Origin: Rhodococcus jostii RHA1
GTDB taxonomy: Bacteria > Actinomycetota > Actinomycetes > Mycobacteriales > Mycobacteriaceae
Direction: 5' to 3'
Length of the DNA: 64,000 nt
Assembly (NCBI RefSeq): GCF_000014565.1
Contig: NC_008271.1
Location: 62,001 to 126,000 of the forward strand
Made by a program: the position numbers and the translations under genes. The notes under the pieces were generated by a model that searched no databases, was not told where the DNA came from, and saw only the letters and a list, made by a program, of their open reading frames with translations. Below are positions 1 to 8,578 of this stretch, in pieces. The first letter of the stretch is position 1. Every line of letters begins with the position of its first letter.

Positions 1-104
1 GAACTGGGCCCCGCCCTCTGGGACCTAGATGGCGCCGCTTATGTCGGGGATAGTTCCACTACCGGGTTGATTCGTACCTATCGGCTGGCGAGAGGGGAAC
101 GCCG

Positions 105-461
105 TTGTCTGCCTTGAACGTGTGCCTTCCCTCGCCGATCGCCGAGTCCTGGGATTGGCAACTGTCTGCCGCTTGCCGGGACGCCGACCCCGCGGTGTTT
201 TTCCATCCCGATAATGAACGTGGCGAGCCCCGTGCAAGTCGAGTACGTGCAGCCAAACGGATCTGCCTCCGATGCCCCGTGCGCGCCCGGTGCCTCAACT
301 ACGCACTCGATTCGAGCGAACGCCACGGAATCTGGGGTGGCTACACCGAGGATGAGCGCAGGACGCTCCAAAAGCGCCGTGAGATGCAAAGTTCCCCAGC
401 TTCCATCCGGCCGGGGCATCAAGACTGCGGCCGGACGTTAGCTGCTCGCGCAATCCAATAG
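105..461 (+). CDS. WhiB-family iron-sulfur transcriptional regulator
   Basis: Small cytoplasmic DNA-associated regulator that normally binds a [4Fe-4S] cluster and works with the principal sigma factor. The 118-residue product shows the four family cysteines (C24, then C54-x2-C57-x5-C63) and the GIWGG turn at residues 75-79, followed by a short basic tail (KRRE) that fits the AT-hook/DNA-contact end. The TTG start is chosen because an AGAGGGGA ribosome-binding site lies 6 bases upstream and no better start exists in frame. Length fits the family (about 80-130 residues). It stands alone, ahead of transposon remnants, so its targets cannot be inferred from neighbours. The residues after about 95 are not family-like. 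Confidence 0.93.
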
Positions 462-765
462 CGACGCGGGCTGTGGTCTGCGAAATGCGTAAACTTAGCT
501 TGTCTGTATACCTCTGCCGTTGCGTCGGGCATTTGTTTGCTGGCGTTGTTCGGCGCCTGACATCGTGACGTTCCTTCCTCAGAGCTTTCGAGACGAAGAC
601 AGGCGGTGGCACGTGAGTATCACGTGTGCCCACCCGAACAGTCGGCCGTTGGCGGTCGGCGGTCGGCGGTCGGCGGTCGGCGGTCGGCGGTCGGCGCACA
701 ATGAGGCACCAATCCGCGGGTCGACGTAATGCCGTTCCGCGAAGCGTTCTAACGGTGTTTACCGA
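462..765. other. non-coding stretch with a heptamer array
   Basis: No convincing gene is visible here. The stretch holds the heptamer tandem repeat listed separately. The reading frames through it are short and are dominated by the repeat. Confidence 0.5.
651..692. repeat. tandem heptamer repeat, six copies of GGCGGTC
   Basis: Six perfect head-to-tail copies of GGCGGTC, followed by a partial seventh (GGCG). It is not within a recognised gene. The register of 7 makes a coding origin unlikely. It could be a slippage product or an iteron-like binding array; nothing nearby supports either reading. Confidence 0.9.
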
Positions 766-1060
766 CCCGAGGTCCTTGTTCGAGTAGACCGACGCGCTGC
801 TGTGTTCCGACGGCGGCTCGGTCACCATACTGGTCGAATTGTCACTGGCCGCCCTGGTCGAGTTGTCACTGGCCGCCGAGCATCGGCGCGGTCACCGTGC
901 CCTGTGCGACGCAATCAACTGCGGCCGAGACGATCTCACTCGGCTGCGCCGCAGCTAGACCAGCTGGCGATCCCGCGTGATGGGGCGCCCGGAGCACGAA
1001 CGGACGTTGACATCAGTGCCCGCCTGATCGTCGCAGATGCCGGTCACTTGCTCGATGGAT
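766..1060 (+). pseudogene. decayed IS701-like transposase fragment
   Basis: Translation of positions about 766-955 gives a peptide containing LVELSLAAEHRRGHRAL and DLTRLRR, then a stop. The reading resumes in another frame at about 955 with IPRDGAP and DVDISARL. Together these follow the N-terminal part of the actinobacterial IS701-like transposases (typically LVELSL-EPEHRRGHGA, then PLPRA-DG and AVDVSPWL). The rest of the transposase is absent and no start codon is kept. This is from memory of the family; a BLASTX search would settle it. Confidence 0.5.
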
Positions 1061-1433
1061 GGAGGGCTCTTGTTGTGCACTCGCTGACATCGCTATCCAT
1101 CTCGCATCGGCTCGTGCGACGGCGACATTCGTAAGAATTCGTTGGATCCATGCAATGGCGCGGCGGGGTGTGATCAGAATGGCGCACGCGATCACAGCGT
1201 GAAGGATCAGCAACGGCATGTGGAAGAACTCCTGGGTCTGGGGTGACGTACCGGCGGTACATCGGATACTTGATGAATTGGGGATCTGAGCCTGACAAGG
1301 CAGACCGCCCCAACCATCTGTTGCCGTCGCAAAAGGCGGCGTAGAGACGCGCACTTACCCAGGGAAGGCCTCGTCATGGGGATACTCCCGTTCGGCTCCG
1401 TGGACCGCCTTCACGACATCCCGCCTTAGATTA
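1061..1433. other. no gene recognised
   Basis: Spacer between two transposon remnants. A hydrophobic minus-strand reading frame exists at 1013-1354, but it has no ribosome-binding site and no family resemblance I can name, so it is not called. Confidence 0.4.
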
Positions 1434-2295
1434 GAGCGTGTCTCAGGTGGATGCATTGACCTGTAGTGCCCTATGACGCGTGGTAGATGAGCTGTCTCTG
1501 CGGCTGGTGCCGGATACGTTGTGGGAGATCGTCGAACCGTTGATCCCACGCTTCGTCGCCCGCCCACAGGGAGGTGGGAGAACCCCGGTCAACGATCCCG
1601 CGATCTATACCGCGATCTATACCGCGATCGTGTCCGTTCTGACAGGTGGGTGCGCATGGCGGCACCTGTCGCCTTCGTTCGGAGTGACCGTTCCTACCGC
1701 GCACCGCCGGTTCACCGCATGGGGGCCGCCGGGGTGTTCGAGACACTGCATCTGAGGTGCTCGACCGGTTCGAAGGCGCCGGCGAACTGGCTGGTCGGCA
1801 GCGATCCTGGACGCGGCGAGCGTCCGAGCGAAAAAGGGCTCGCGGGCCCAGCCCAGTCGATCGAGGCAAGAAGGGATCGAAGATCCACGTTTTGTCCGAT
1901 TCGAACAGATCCCACTGGTCTCGACATTTCCGGAGCGAACACTTACGACAGCACCCTGCTGCAACCGATGGTCAGCGCGATTCCGGCGGTGAAGTCCAGG
2001 CTTGTTCCGCGCCGCCGCAAACCTGCAAAGCTTCGCGCCGACAAGGGCCACGACTACGACATCCACCATCGATGGCTGCGCGGACAGGGCACCCGCGCAT
2101 AGCCCGACGCGGGATCGAGAGGAACGACCGACTCGGCAGATACAGGTGGAAGATCGAACGCACCATCGCCTTGGCTCCCCGGCTACCGACGCCTGACCAT
2201 CTGCTACGAACGCCACGGCGAACACTTCGCCGGATTCCTCCACCTCGCCGCCGCACTCACCTGCTTCGAGAAACTCCCCGCATGGAGACAGGCTC
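1434..2295 (+). mobile_element. degenerate IS5-family insertion sequence
   Basis: The element is bounded by imperfect terminal inverted repeats: GAGCGTGTCTC at 1434-1444 and GAGACAGGCTC at 2285-2295 (10 of 11 matching). These are flanked by a TTA direct repeat at 1431-1433 and 2296-2298, as expected for IS5-group target duplication. The roughly 0.86-kb length fits the group. The internal transposase gene is frameshifted, so the copy is dead unless helped in trans. Confidence 0.75.
1480..2292 (+). pseudogene. frameshifted IS5-family transposase
   Basis: From a GTG at 1480 the first frame reads a normal IS5-type N-terminus (LWEIVEPLIP, GGRTPVNDPA, TGCAWRHL-like). It breaks at about 1750. Further segments continue in other frames: GPSPVDRGKKGSKIHVLSDS, then SGANTYDSTLLQPMVSAIP, then RIARRGIERNDRLGRYRWKIERT interrupted by changes. 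These are the RNase-H-fold core and the conserved Y-R-E end of the family. At least three frame changes are needed to join them, so no functional protein is made. Confidence 0.8.
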
Positions 2296-2426
2296 TTAGC
2301 CGATCCGTCCAGTCCGAAATGGCGCGATAGTCGATCGACACTCACGGCCACGTATCCCCCATCAGGTAGCGCAACGACCTGATCAGGGCTGTGGGGCGTC
2401 GTCTGCCGAATTGGCGGAGACCGAAA

Positions 2427-3710
2427 TCAATGATGGTACGCCGGCATCCCTCCAACTGAGAAGCTCGAATTCACGACAGGAAGCAGATCTTTCAGCGGGA
2501 ATGATGCATCCCCCAACTTTGCGGGGTCCACGACGGCTCTCTTCGTTACGAGCTTTCTCGCCATTGCAAATTCACGAGGATTTGAAACGACGTCGGCTGC
2601 GCGAACTTCGTCATTTCTGATATAGAAGACCGAGATACTGCGATCATGTTGCGGGTCTCCGCGCACCACGACTGCGTCACTCGGACTTATTAATCCGACA
2701 ACTTGCAGCTTCAGTTCGTACTGGTCGGACCAGAACCAGGGTATTGCGTTGTACGGCGCAGGGTTACCGACGAGGGTCTGTGCCAGCGCACGAGCTTGCT
2801 CGGTGCTGTTTGGGATCGATTCGAGCCTGCGGGTACCGCCCGACTCTGAGCACGGATAGCGCGCTACATCTCCCACTGCAAAGATCGACGGGTCGCTGGT
2901 CTGGAGCAGGGAATCGACGATGATTCCATCGTTGACTTCGACTCCGGCGGCCTCTGCAAGAGCGGTGTTCGGTTGCAGGCCAATTCCGATGAGGCATACG
3001 TCAGTTTCGATGATGGTGCCGTCATCAAGCACCACTCTGGACAGTTCTCGATCCGGACTGAAATCGAATCCACTGACCGATCGGCCGGTGTGCAGGGCAA
3101 CTCCCTCTTCACGGTGAATCCTGTCGAAGAACGAGGACATAACAGGCGACGTCACTCGCGCCAGTAGTCGCTGCTCGCGTTCGATGACCGTCACCGCAAC
3201 ACCCAAGGTTCTGGCCACGGCCGCTACTTCCAAACCGATGTACCCGCCGCCGATCACGGTCAAGCGAGTACCGGATGTCAAATGTGGACGCAATCGCTCT
3301 ACCTGATCGAGTGCCCGCATGTAGAAGACGTTCGACGAACTGTTCAGGCGCTCATCGGGATATGTCCGCGGGGAGCCTCCGGTGGCCAGCACGAGGGCGT
3401 CGTAATCGAGGTGTTCGCTCTCACCGAAGGTGATGCGCTTCCGCTGGCGGTCGATGGACTTGACCCGCGTGCCGAGTTTCACGTCGATGTCAAAGCGTCC
3501 GTACATCTCGTCGGACCGAACGAGGAGGTCCGATCTGATCTTATTCCCCAGCAGGTACGCCTTCGACAGGGGCGGGCGGCTGTACGGATATGAATCCTCG
3601 TCGCCGATCAACGTGATTCTGCCGGAGAAGGCCTTCTCGCGAAGGTTAGCGGCCAGGTCGCCGCCCGCTTGCCCGGCACCTACGATCACGACATGATCGT
3701 TGTCGCTCAC
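2427..3710 (-). CDS. FAD/NADH-dependent ferredoxin reductase of a P450 system
   Basis: Flavoprotein that passes electrons from NAD(P)H to the [2Fe-2S] ferredoxin encoded just upstream, which in turn feeds the cytochrome P450. It belongs to the rhodocoxin/putidaredoxin reductase type. Visible motifs: an N-terminal FAD-binding Rossmann site (VIVGAGQAGGDLA), a second dinucleotide site (GGGYIGLEVA) in the middle, and the FAD-closing GD motif (IFAVGDVARYP). The chosen GTG start at 3710 has AAAGGA 10 bases upstream and yields 427 residues, usual for the family. A longer frame to 3785 would overlap the ferredoxin gene and adds sequence foreign to the family. It is the last gene of the P450-ferredoxin-reductase operon. 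Confidence 0.93.
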   Translation of the reverse strand: MSDNDHVVIVGAGQAGGDLAANLREKAFSGRITLIGDEDSYPYSRPPLSKAYLLGNKIRSDLLVRSDEMYGRFDIDVKLGTRVKSIDRQRKRITFGESEHLDYDALVLATGGSPRTYPDERLNSSSNVFYMRALDQVERLRPHLTSGTRLTVIGGGYIGLEVAAVARTLGVAVTVIEREQRLLARVTSPVMSSFFDRIHREEGVALHTGRSVSGFDFSPDRELSRVVLDDGTIIETDVCLIGIGLQPNTALAEAAGVEVNDGIIVDSLLQTSDPSIFAVGDVARYPCSESGGTRRLESIPNSTEQARALAQTLVGNPAPYNAIPWFWSDQYELKLQVVGLISPSDAVVVRGDPQHDRSISVFYIRNDEVRAADVVSNPREFAMARKLVTKRAVVDPAKLGDASFPLKDLLPVVNSSFSVGGMPAYHH

Positions 3711-3750
3711 TGTGACCACATCCTTTAGCTCGTTGAAGTTGTGCACGGGT

Positions 3751-4080
3751 TCATTGGCTCGCAGGAATGTGGAGAACGATTCCATCTGTCTCGGCTGTGC
3801 ATACGAGCTGACAACTCAACCGACTGTATTCGGTGGGCTCTTCTGCCGTTGCTTCGAGCATCGCTATCTCGTCTGCGCACGGCGGCGGGAGCCGGCCCCA
3901 CCACGTAGGTTCGACGAACACATGGCATGTGGCGCATGACAGGTCACCACCGCATTCTCCAACGACGCCGTTGACTAGATTGTCCGTGGCGGCATGCATC
4001 ACTGAAGTGCCGACAGGCACCTGCACCTCGCTCCGCTTTCCCTCGGTGCTGACGAAGGCCACCTTCGAGACGACAGCCAC
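3751..4080 (-). CDS. [2Fe-2S] ferredoxin (rhodocoxin/putidaredoxin type)
   Basis: Soluble electron carrier between the downstream reductase and the upstream P450. From the GTG at 4080 the product is 109 residues, with cluster ligands C43, C49, C52 (in ECGGDLSCATCHV) and C90 (in RLSCQL), the adrenodoxin-type spacing. The GTG is preferred because GAGGAA sits 6 bases upstream and the length matches family members. An ATG at 4164, overlapping the stop codon of the P450 gene (TAATG), would add 28 residues that look unlike any ferredoxin; it remains possible as a translationally coupled start. It lies between the P450 gene and the reductase gene, all on the minus strand. Confidence 0.92.
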   Translation of the reverse strand: MAVVSKVAFVSTEGKRSEVQVPVGTSVMHAATDNLVNGVVGECGGDLSCATCHVFVEPTWWGRLPPPCADEIAMLEATAEEPTEYSRLSCQLVCTAETDGIVLHIPASQ

Positions 4081-4163
4081 GTATCGTTCCTCATGATCGT
4101 TGGGGGTAGTGGTCGAACCCGAATTGATATGCTCCATCGGCCTGTAACCTGCTGCGCCACGCA

Positions 4164-5411
4164 TTAGCCGACCGCCACGGTCACTGGGAGTGCAAGCAGC
4201 TGGTTCACCAAACCGCTGGCGCCGCGCTGTGCGTCACCGTCCATTTCGATGGCGATATTGCGCACGTGCAACTCCTCGAGCAGGATCCGCAATTCGAGTT
4301 TTGCGAGCATATGTCCTATGCACCGATGCGCACCCGCACCGAATGTCAGGCCTGCGCCCCCGGTACCGGCGAGCGGTTTCGGATCCTCGCGGAACGGATT
4401 GAACTCGTTCGGATTTGGAAACGCTGCGGGATCGCGGTTCGCGGCTGAAAACACGACCAGAAGCGTGTCACCTTTCTTGATAGCCTGATCGCGGAATTCG
4501 GTGTCTTGTGTAGCGGTGCGCGCGAACCTCATCGCAGGAGTGATGTATCTCAGGAACTCGTCGACAAGTGCCGCTGACTTGCCTTCATCGAGGGCACGGG
4601 TGGTCGCAGCCCTGATCGCAGGCTCGGTGGCTAGGAGATGTCCGATGTGCGAGATTGTCGTATGCGTCGTCTCGAAGCCTGCAGCGAACAACGATGCCGT
4701 GTACAGCTGATACTCGACGAGGTCGATCTCACCGCTTTCCAGCGACTGCGCGAGTACGGTCGTCATGTCGTCTGCCGGATTGCGTAATTTCTCTTCCCCG
4801 AGGCGGGTCATGAACTCACCAATTTTCATGAACTCTCGAGTCAAACTCGCACCGCCATCGTTGACGGTCTGGCTCTCAAAGAGAGCATTCGTCGCCTCGA
4901 CGATATAGCCGCGGTGCTCAAGCGGAATCCCGAGGATCTGGGCGATTACCCGGGAGGGTACCAAGCGAGAGACTTCATAGACCCAGTCGAATCGCTCCAG
5001 GGGCAATGCATCATCAAGCGTTTCGACGACCACGTCACGGATCCATGACTCGAAGTTTGCCACAATGCGGGGACCGAAGGATTTGGCCGCCGCTCGGCGT
5101 ACGCGGCTGTGCTCGGGCGGGTCCATCAACAGAATGTGTTTGGTCATCGGGCCGTCACCCGTCGGATTCGGCAACGGGTATATTGATCCCTGCACTGAGC
5201 TGAACCGAGCTGGGTCTTGGAGTATCTCGACCACCTCGTCATAGCGTGTGACCACCCAGAAACCTCCATTCAGCGTGCCCGATTCGGCCGGATGCCAGGG
5301 AAGACCGGGCAGTGAGCGCAGCTGGTCATAGGCCTCATACGGTATGCCTTCTTTGAACGTCTCAGGATCGGAGAGATCCGGAATCCCTTGCAGTTCAGTC
5401 CTGACTGTCAT
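4164..5411 (-). CDS. cytochrome P450 monooxygenase
   Basis: Haem-thiolate monooxygenase of 415 residues, class I (fed by the ferredoxin and reductase downstream). Visible signatures: the haem loop LTFGAGAHRCIGHMLA with the cysteine ligand, the I-helix oxygen-activation site AAGFETTHTT, the K-helix pair EFLR, and the conserved MDPPEHSRVRR segment. The pattern LMDPPEH with GFETTH recalls actinobacterial P450s acting on steroids or branched lipids (CYP125/142-like), but the substrate cannot be read from sequence. AAGGATTGAA directly precedes the ATG. It is first in an operon with ferredoxin and reductase. A divergent 3-hydroxyacyl-CoA dehydrogenase across 650 bp might belong to the same degradation route, which is inference only. 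Confidence 0.95.
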   Translation of the reverse strand: MTVRTELQGIPDLSDPETFKEGIPYEAYDQLRSLPGLPWHPAESGTLNGGFWVVTRYDEVVEILQDPARFSSVQGSIYPLPNPTGDGPMTKHILLMDPPEHSRVRRAAAKSFGPRIVANFESWIRDVVVETLDDALPLERFDWVYEVSRLVPSRVIAQILGIPLEHRGYIVEATNALFESQTVNDGGASLTREFMKIGEFMTRLGEEKLRNPADDMTTVLAQSLESGEIDLVEYQLYTASLFAAGFETTHTTISHIGHLLATEPAIRAATTRALDEGKSAALVDEFLRYITPAMRFARTATQDTEFRDQAIKKGDTLLVVFSAANRDPAAFPNPNEFNPFREDPKPLAGTGGAGLTFGAGAHRCIGHMLAKLELRILLEELHVRNIAIEMDGDAQRGASGLVNQLLALPVTVAVG

Positions 5412-6061
5412 TTCAATCCTTGCTGTCGGTGTTGCTGTTCGAGATGGGCTTTGGAAAGTAACTCAGGAATATGTGCCATGCCCCGATCTGAACAAGCAAC
5501 GACTGCGACGTAGCTGTTAGGGAGGCAGCAGCAACAGCTTTGTCGGCCAGTCCGAGTCACCCAGGTATCCCCGTCAAGTAGGTTCCCGCTGGGTTTCGAG
5601 GTCAGACAGACGCTTCATATTCGAACTCTGATCTATACGATTGAACGCCGATCAGTTCTGAACGGCAGCAACTACGGTAAACCCCATCAAGGTGTCTCGA
5701 ATGCTTCATTCTGAGACACCGGTAACCGGTAGAGTGCCTTGACAGCGTGGCGACAGAGACTCCCGACTCTCAGATGAGTCCGGACCGGCGACGTCGACGG
5801 TATTGAGGCTGCCCCAATGGTCAGCCTGGAGTGCTGGTCGTCGGTGCGCGGGGCCGAGCCGAGGCGGTCCACCACTGGCGTAGGTTCGCACTGTTGTAGG
5901 TGCACAACCGGATCCGGGTGGGCAGCAGATTGTCCCAATAGTCGCCCCGCCGCGTTCACCCGCGCCCGCATGGGCTTGGAGCGGGCTATGATCCGACGAC
6001 CAACACAGGGGCGAGTTCCCGCACCCCGTAAGCCATTTGCTCAAACACAAGGAATTGAGAT
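5412..6061. other. divergent promoter region without a gene
   Basis: A 650-bp gap between the P450 operon (minus) and the dehydrogenase gene (plus). I see no supported gene; minus-strand frames at 5687-6050 have no ribosome-binding site and no family resemblance. The palindrome at 5691-5720 is listed separately. Confidence 0.5.
5691..5720. promoter_or_regulatory. 30-bp imperfect palindrome, possible operator
   Basis: GGTGTCTCGAATG at 5691-5703 is repeated in inverted orientation as CATTCTGAGACACC at 5707-5720, with a single extra T. It is immediately followed by the smaller palindrome ACCGGTAACCGGT. It sits in the divergent region between the P450 operon and the hydroxyacyl-CoA dehydrogenase gene, a natural place for a TetR/GntR-type operator. 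A transcript hairpin is the alternative. Confidence 0.4.
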
Positions 6062-6928
6062 ATGAACGCCAGCCAGATCTCTGTATTCGGAGCAGGAATC
6101 ATGGGCCGCGGCATCGCCGTAGTCCTCGCCGATGCCGGCCACCGCGTGTCGCTGTACGACGCCCGAGCCGATGTCGCGCGCGAAGCCGCCGCCGCCCACC
6201 CCAACATCGAGGCCAGCGACACCATCGAGGCCGCAGTCGAGGGCAGCAGCCTGCTGTTCGAGGCGGTCGTGGAGAACCTGGAGGTCAAGCGGGACCTGTT
6301 CGCGGAGATCGAGAGATTCAGTGAGAGCACCCCGATCGCCTCTAACACCTCGACCTTCACTCCCAGCGAGCTCGCCAAGAATCTTTGTGAGCCCGGCCGC
6401 CTGGTCATCGCGCACTTTTTCAACCCGGCCGAGGTCGTGCCCCTCGTCGAGGTGGTGCCCTCGCCCGACACCCGGCCCGATGTCGTGTCGGCCGTGACCT
6501 CGGCGCTGGTGGCGGCAGGGAAGACGGTCGTGCCGTTGAACCGGGAAGCTCCCGGCTTCGTGGCCAACCGGCTTCAGGCTGCGCTCGTGCGCGAGGCGAT
6601 GGCCCTCGTACGCGCCAATGTCGCCACCGCAGAGATGATCGACGCCGTCGTCACCAGCAGCCTCGGCCCACGTTGGGCGGCCGCAGGCCCGTTCAAGGTC
6701 ATGGACCTCGGCGGCCTCGACACATGGAAAGCGCTCTGCGCGAAGCTCTTTCCCGACTTGTCCTGCGAGATCTCGACACCGAGCGAGCTGATTGCCGCGG
6801 TCGAGGACGGACGCCTGGGCGCGAAGAGCGGAACCGGCTTCTACACCCACACACCCGACGAGATCACCGAAGTGCTCACGAAGATCCACCGGTCCTTCGG
6901 GACAGCGGCGATGTCGACGCCCGCCTGA
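6062..6928 (+). CDS. 3-hydroxyacyl-CoA dehydrogenase family protein
   Basis: NAD-dependent dehydrogenase of 288 residues, expected to oxidise a 3-hydroxyacyl-CoA (or a related 3-hydroxy acid) to the 3-keto form in the cytoplasm. Visible: the N-terminal Rossmann site VFGAGIMGRGIA, the substrate loop ASNTST (catalytic Ser), the catalytic His in AHFFNP, and PGFVANRL at the start of the helical C-terminal domain. The C-terminal GAKSGTGFY also matches 3-hydroxybutyryl-CoA dehydrogenases. AAGGA with 8-base spacing supports the ATG. It is encoded alone and divergent from the P450 operon. The precise substrate is unknown, and carnitine or hydroxyisobutyrate-type relatives share these motifs. Confidence 0.9.
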   Translation: MNASQISVFGAGIMGRGIAVVLADAGHRVSLYDARADVAREAAAAHPNIEASDTIEAAVEGSSLLFEAVVENLEVKRDLFAEIERFSESTPIASNTSTFTPSELAKNLCEPGRLVIAHFFNPAEVVPLVEVVPSPDTRPDVVSAVTSALVAAGKTVVPLNREAPGFVANRLQAALVREAMALVRANVATAEMIDAVVTSSLGPRWAAAGPFKVMDLGGLDTWKALCAKLFPDLSCEISTPSELIAAVEDGRLGAKSGTGFYTHTPDEITEVLTKIHRSFGTAAMSTPA

Positions 6929-7024
6929 AAACCACCCCGCGCGGCGAGAAGGCCGCACCAGCCTTGACACCGAGCCCAGGAAGTTCTCTTGGCCCTGACG
7001 CAGACCCGAGCATTCCCGGATACA

Positions 7025-7405
7025 TCTCTGTCGACGTTCGCTGTCGGCGGTGACGAAGATGAGGACGTCGCCACGGTTGAGGCGGGCACGTCGGTCGTCG
7101 AGGTGGAACCATTCGAACTGATATGTTGCCGCCGGTCCCCGGTGGTGGCGCCGGGTCGGTGCGCCTGGGTGGCGGACCATGCCGGTTTCTCGGTTGTGCT
7201 GGTTTCGTATTCGACAATGTGCCGCAGAAACATTCGGGTGATCTCGGCGGGCAGGAAGCCGGGGTCGGCTTGCTCGCGGCCGCTGACCCCGGGGATCGGC
7301 ACCGCCCGCCCGATCTGCCACTGCGCGGTGGCGTTTGTCGAGGAACGCGTGGTCGACCTCGGTGATCTCCTCGGCGCCGTCGATGAACGCCCGCGCGGTA
7401 TGGAG
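7025..7405 (-). pseudogene. broken copy of the PLD-like gene at 17.2 kb
   Basis: Minus-strand translation gives FIDGAEEITEVDHAFLD, then after a frame change WQIGRAVPIPGV and AEITRMFLRHIVEYE, then after another change GPAATYQFEWFHLDDRRARL and RGDVLIFVTAD. The same segments occur in order in the intact protein encoded at 17180-18130. The N-terminal half (with the PLD-like motif) and the C-terminus are missing. This is a decayed, truncated duplicate on the opposite strand. Confidence 0.8.
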
Positions 7406-7467
7406 TTCGAATATGTCTTCTGCCTCTCTTGATGGCACATTGAATCGGAATGGGGGCGTGTCGTCAC

Positions 7468-7906
7468 CGCAGGCCAAGGCGCTTTTTCGGACCGAGCGGT
7501 GGCGGTTCGATGATGGACCTACTCGTTGGAGGCCTCGGGTTCGGCGGCGGGGCCGGCCGAGACGCACCACCTCGGTACCACCGGCAGGCGGCTCGGTGGT
7601 CGGGTCGAGCAGGACCGTGCGGCGGCCGGCGAAAGCGCCACCCGCCGAGTCCTGGCGCGAAAATCAGCTTCCTAGCTCGTGCGGCGCCGGTCTCGGTGGT
7701 GGGCGTCGTGGCGGTCAGCCCTGGGTCTTCATCGTCGCTGCCACCCTGTCCGCGCACGGCCCCGACCCCGCCCGCACCGTCCTGTCACGCTCGAAGTAGT
7801 CGGCGTCACCGGAATGTTAGCGGGACTGAACTGCGGACATGGCATGTCCCCCAAGGCAGTGACGTGGGCTACGCGAAGCTGTCTGGGCGACCGCTCAGGG
7901 ACGGAT
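7468..7906. other. no gene recognised
   Basis: GC-rich stretch between two broken genes. Several overlapping frames are open on both strands, none with a ribosome-binding site or recognisable motif. Confidence 0.4.
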
Positions 7907-8277
7907 TTAGGTCGATGCCGCGCGGAGAATGGAAGCAGGCGTCTCGGAGTCGGAGAATGCCTCGTCCACCACGCGTAGCGCGGGGACGACGACCGTTGCC
8001 TCGATATGGTCGATGTGTCCGCACGTCCACCCGGTAATTCCCTCCGGACCCTCGGATTCCGGTCCGAAGAACCGGTCGATACCTGCATCGCTGTAGCCCC
8101 AGTCGATGAGTTCGTTCCGCGTGCACCATCCATCGCGAAGCTCGGTGACAGTAATCAGGTACGTGGTGGTGCCGCCGCCACGTTCCCGTTCTCGTCGAAC
8201 GCGCCGCCGCTGTTTCTAGCGAAAAGTCCCGAGACCTTGTCGCGGATTTCGTCCTCAGTTGCCAGCCGTTGATACAC
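7907..8277 (-). pseudogene. hypothetical gene with one frameshift
   Basis: Reading the minus strand from a GTG at 8277 (AAAGGCGAG 5-9 bases upstream) gives YQRLATEDEIRDKVSGLF and then SGGAFDENGNV. A one-step frame change in a GC-rich run near 8170 leads into TYLITVTELRDGWCTRNE, then LIDWGYSDAGIDRFFG, ending ILRAAST before a TAA at 7907. Both parts have clear coding character (acidic, balanced composition, strong third-position GC). I do not recognise the family. Either the gene is broken or a sequencing indel hides an intact 123-residue protein. Confidence 0.55.
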
Positions 8278-8364
8278 GTACCACTCGCCTTTCTAGCGTT
8301 ATCGCAAGAGGTAGCTATAGTCGGATCACTGAAGATGCACAGGATGAGCCGGAGGCAGTCACCC

Positions 8365-8574
8365 CTACTCGGGGTTGGTGTCTCCGGTTTCCTTTTTCGC
8401 GCGGAGCTCCGCGCCCAGGCGTAGTTTCAGCTCCCGCCGGGCACGCTGCTTCGGGGTCTCCTCCGGCTCGGGCTCATCGTCGACCGGACGGAACGTCGCC
8501 CTCCCCAGCTTGATGTCCGGATGGACCACCAGCTCGGGGCGACCCTTGTCGTCGGTGAACAGTCCCATCCGCAT
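8365..8574 (-). CDS. small charged hypothetical protein
   Basis: A 69-residue protein rich in Glu, Arg and Lys, with no transmembrane segment. GAGGAATGAGGG precedes the ATG. It starts 5 bases after the stop codon of the upstream ADP-ribosyltransferase-like gene, so the two are almost certainly co-transcribed. If that protein is a toxin, this could be its partner or an immunity factor, which is inference from position only. I do not recognise the family. Confidence 0.7.
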   Translation of the reverse strand: MRMGLFTDDKGRPELVVHPDIKLGRATFRPVDDEPEPEETPKQRARRELKLRLGAELRAKKETGDTNPE

Positions 8575-8578
8575 TCCC

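Noticed and set aside
651..692. CRISPR array
   Set aside because: The unit is 7 bp without spacers. No spaced direct repeats were seen elsewhere in the window and there are no cas genes.
802..1134. Open plus-strand frame of 110 codons
   Set aside because: No start signal. Its readable parts are explained as one frame of a decayed IS701-like transposase.
1617..2351. Long minus-strand frame across the IS5 remnant
   Set aside because: It is the antisense of the frameshifted transposase; the plus-strand pieces match the family in order.
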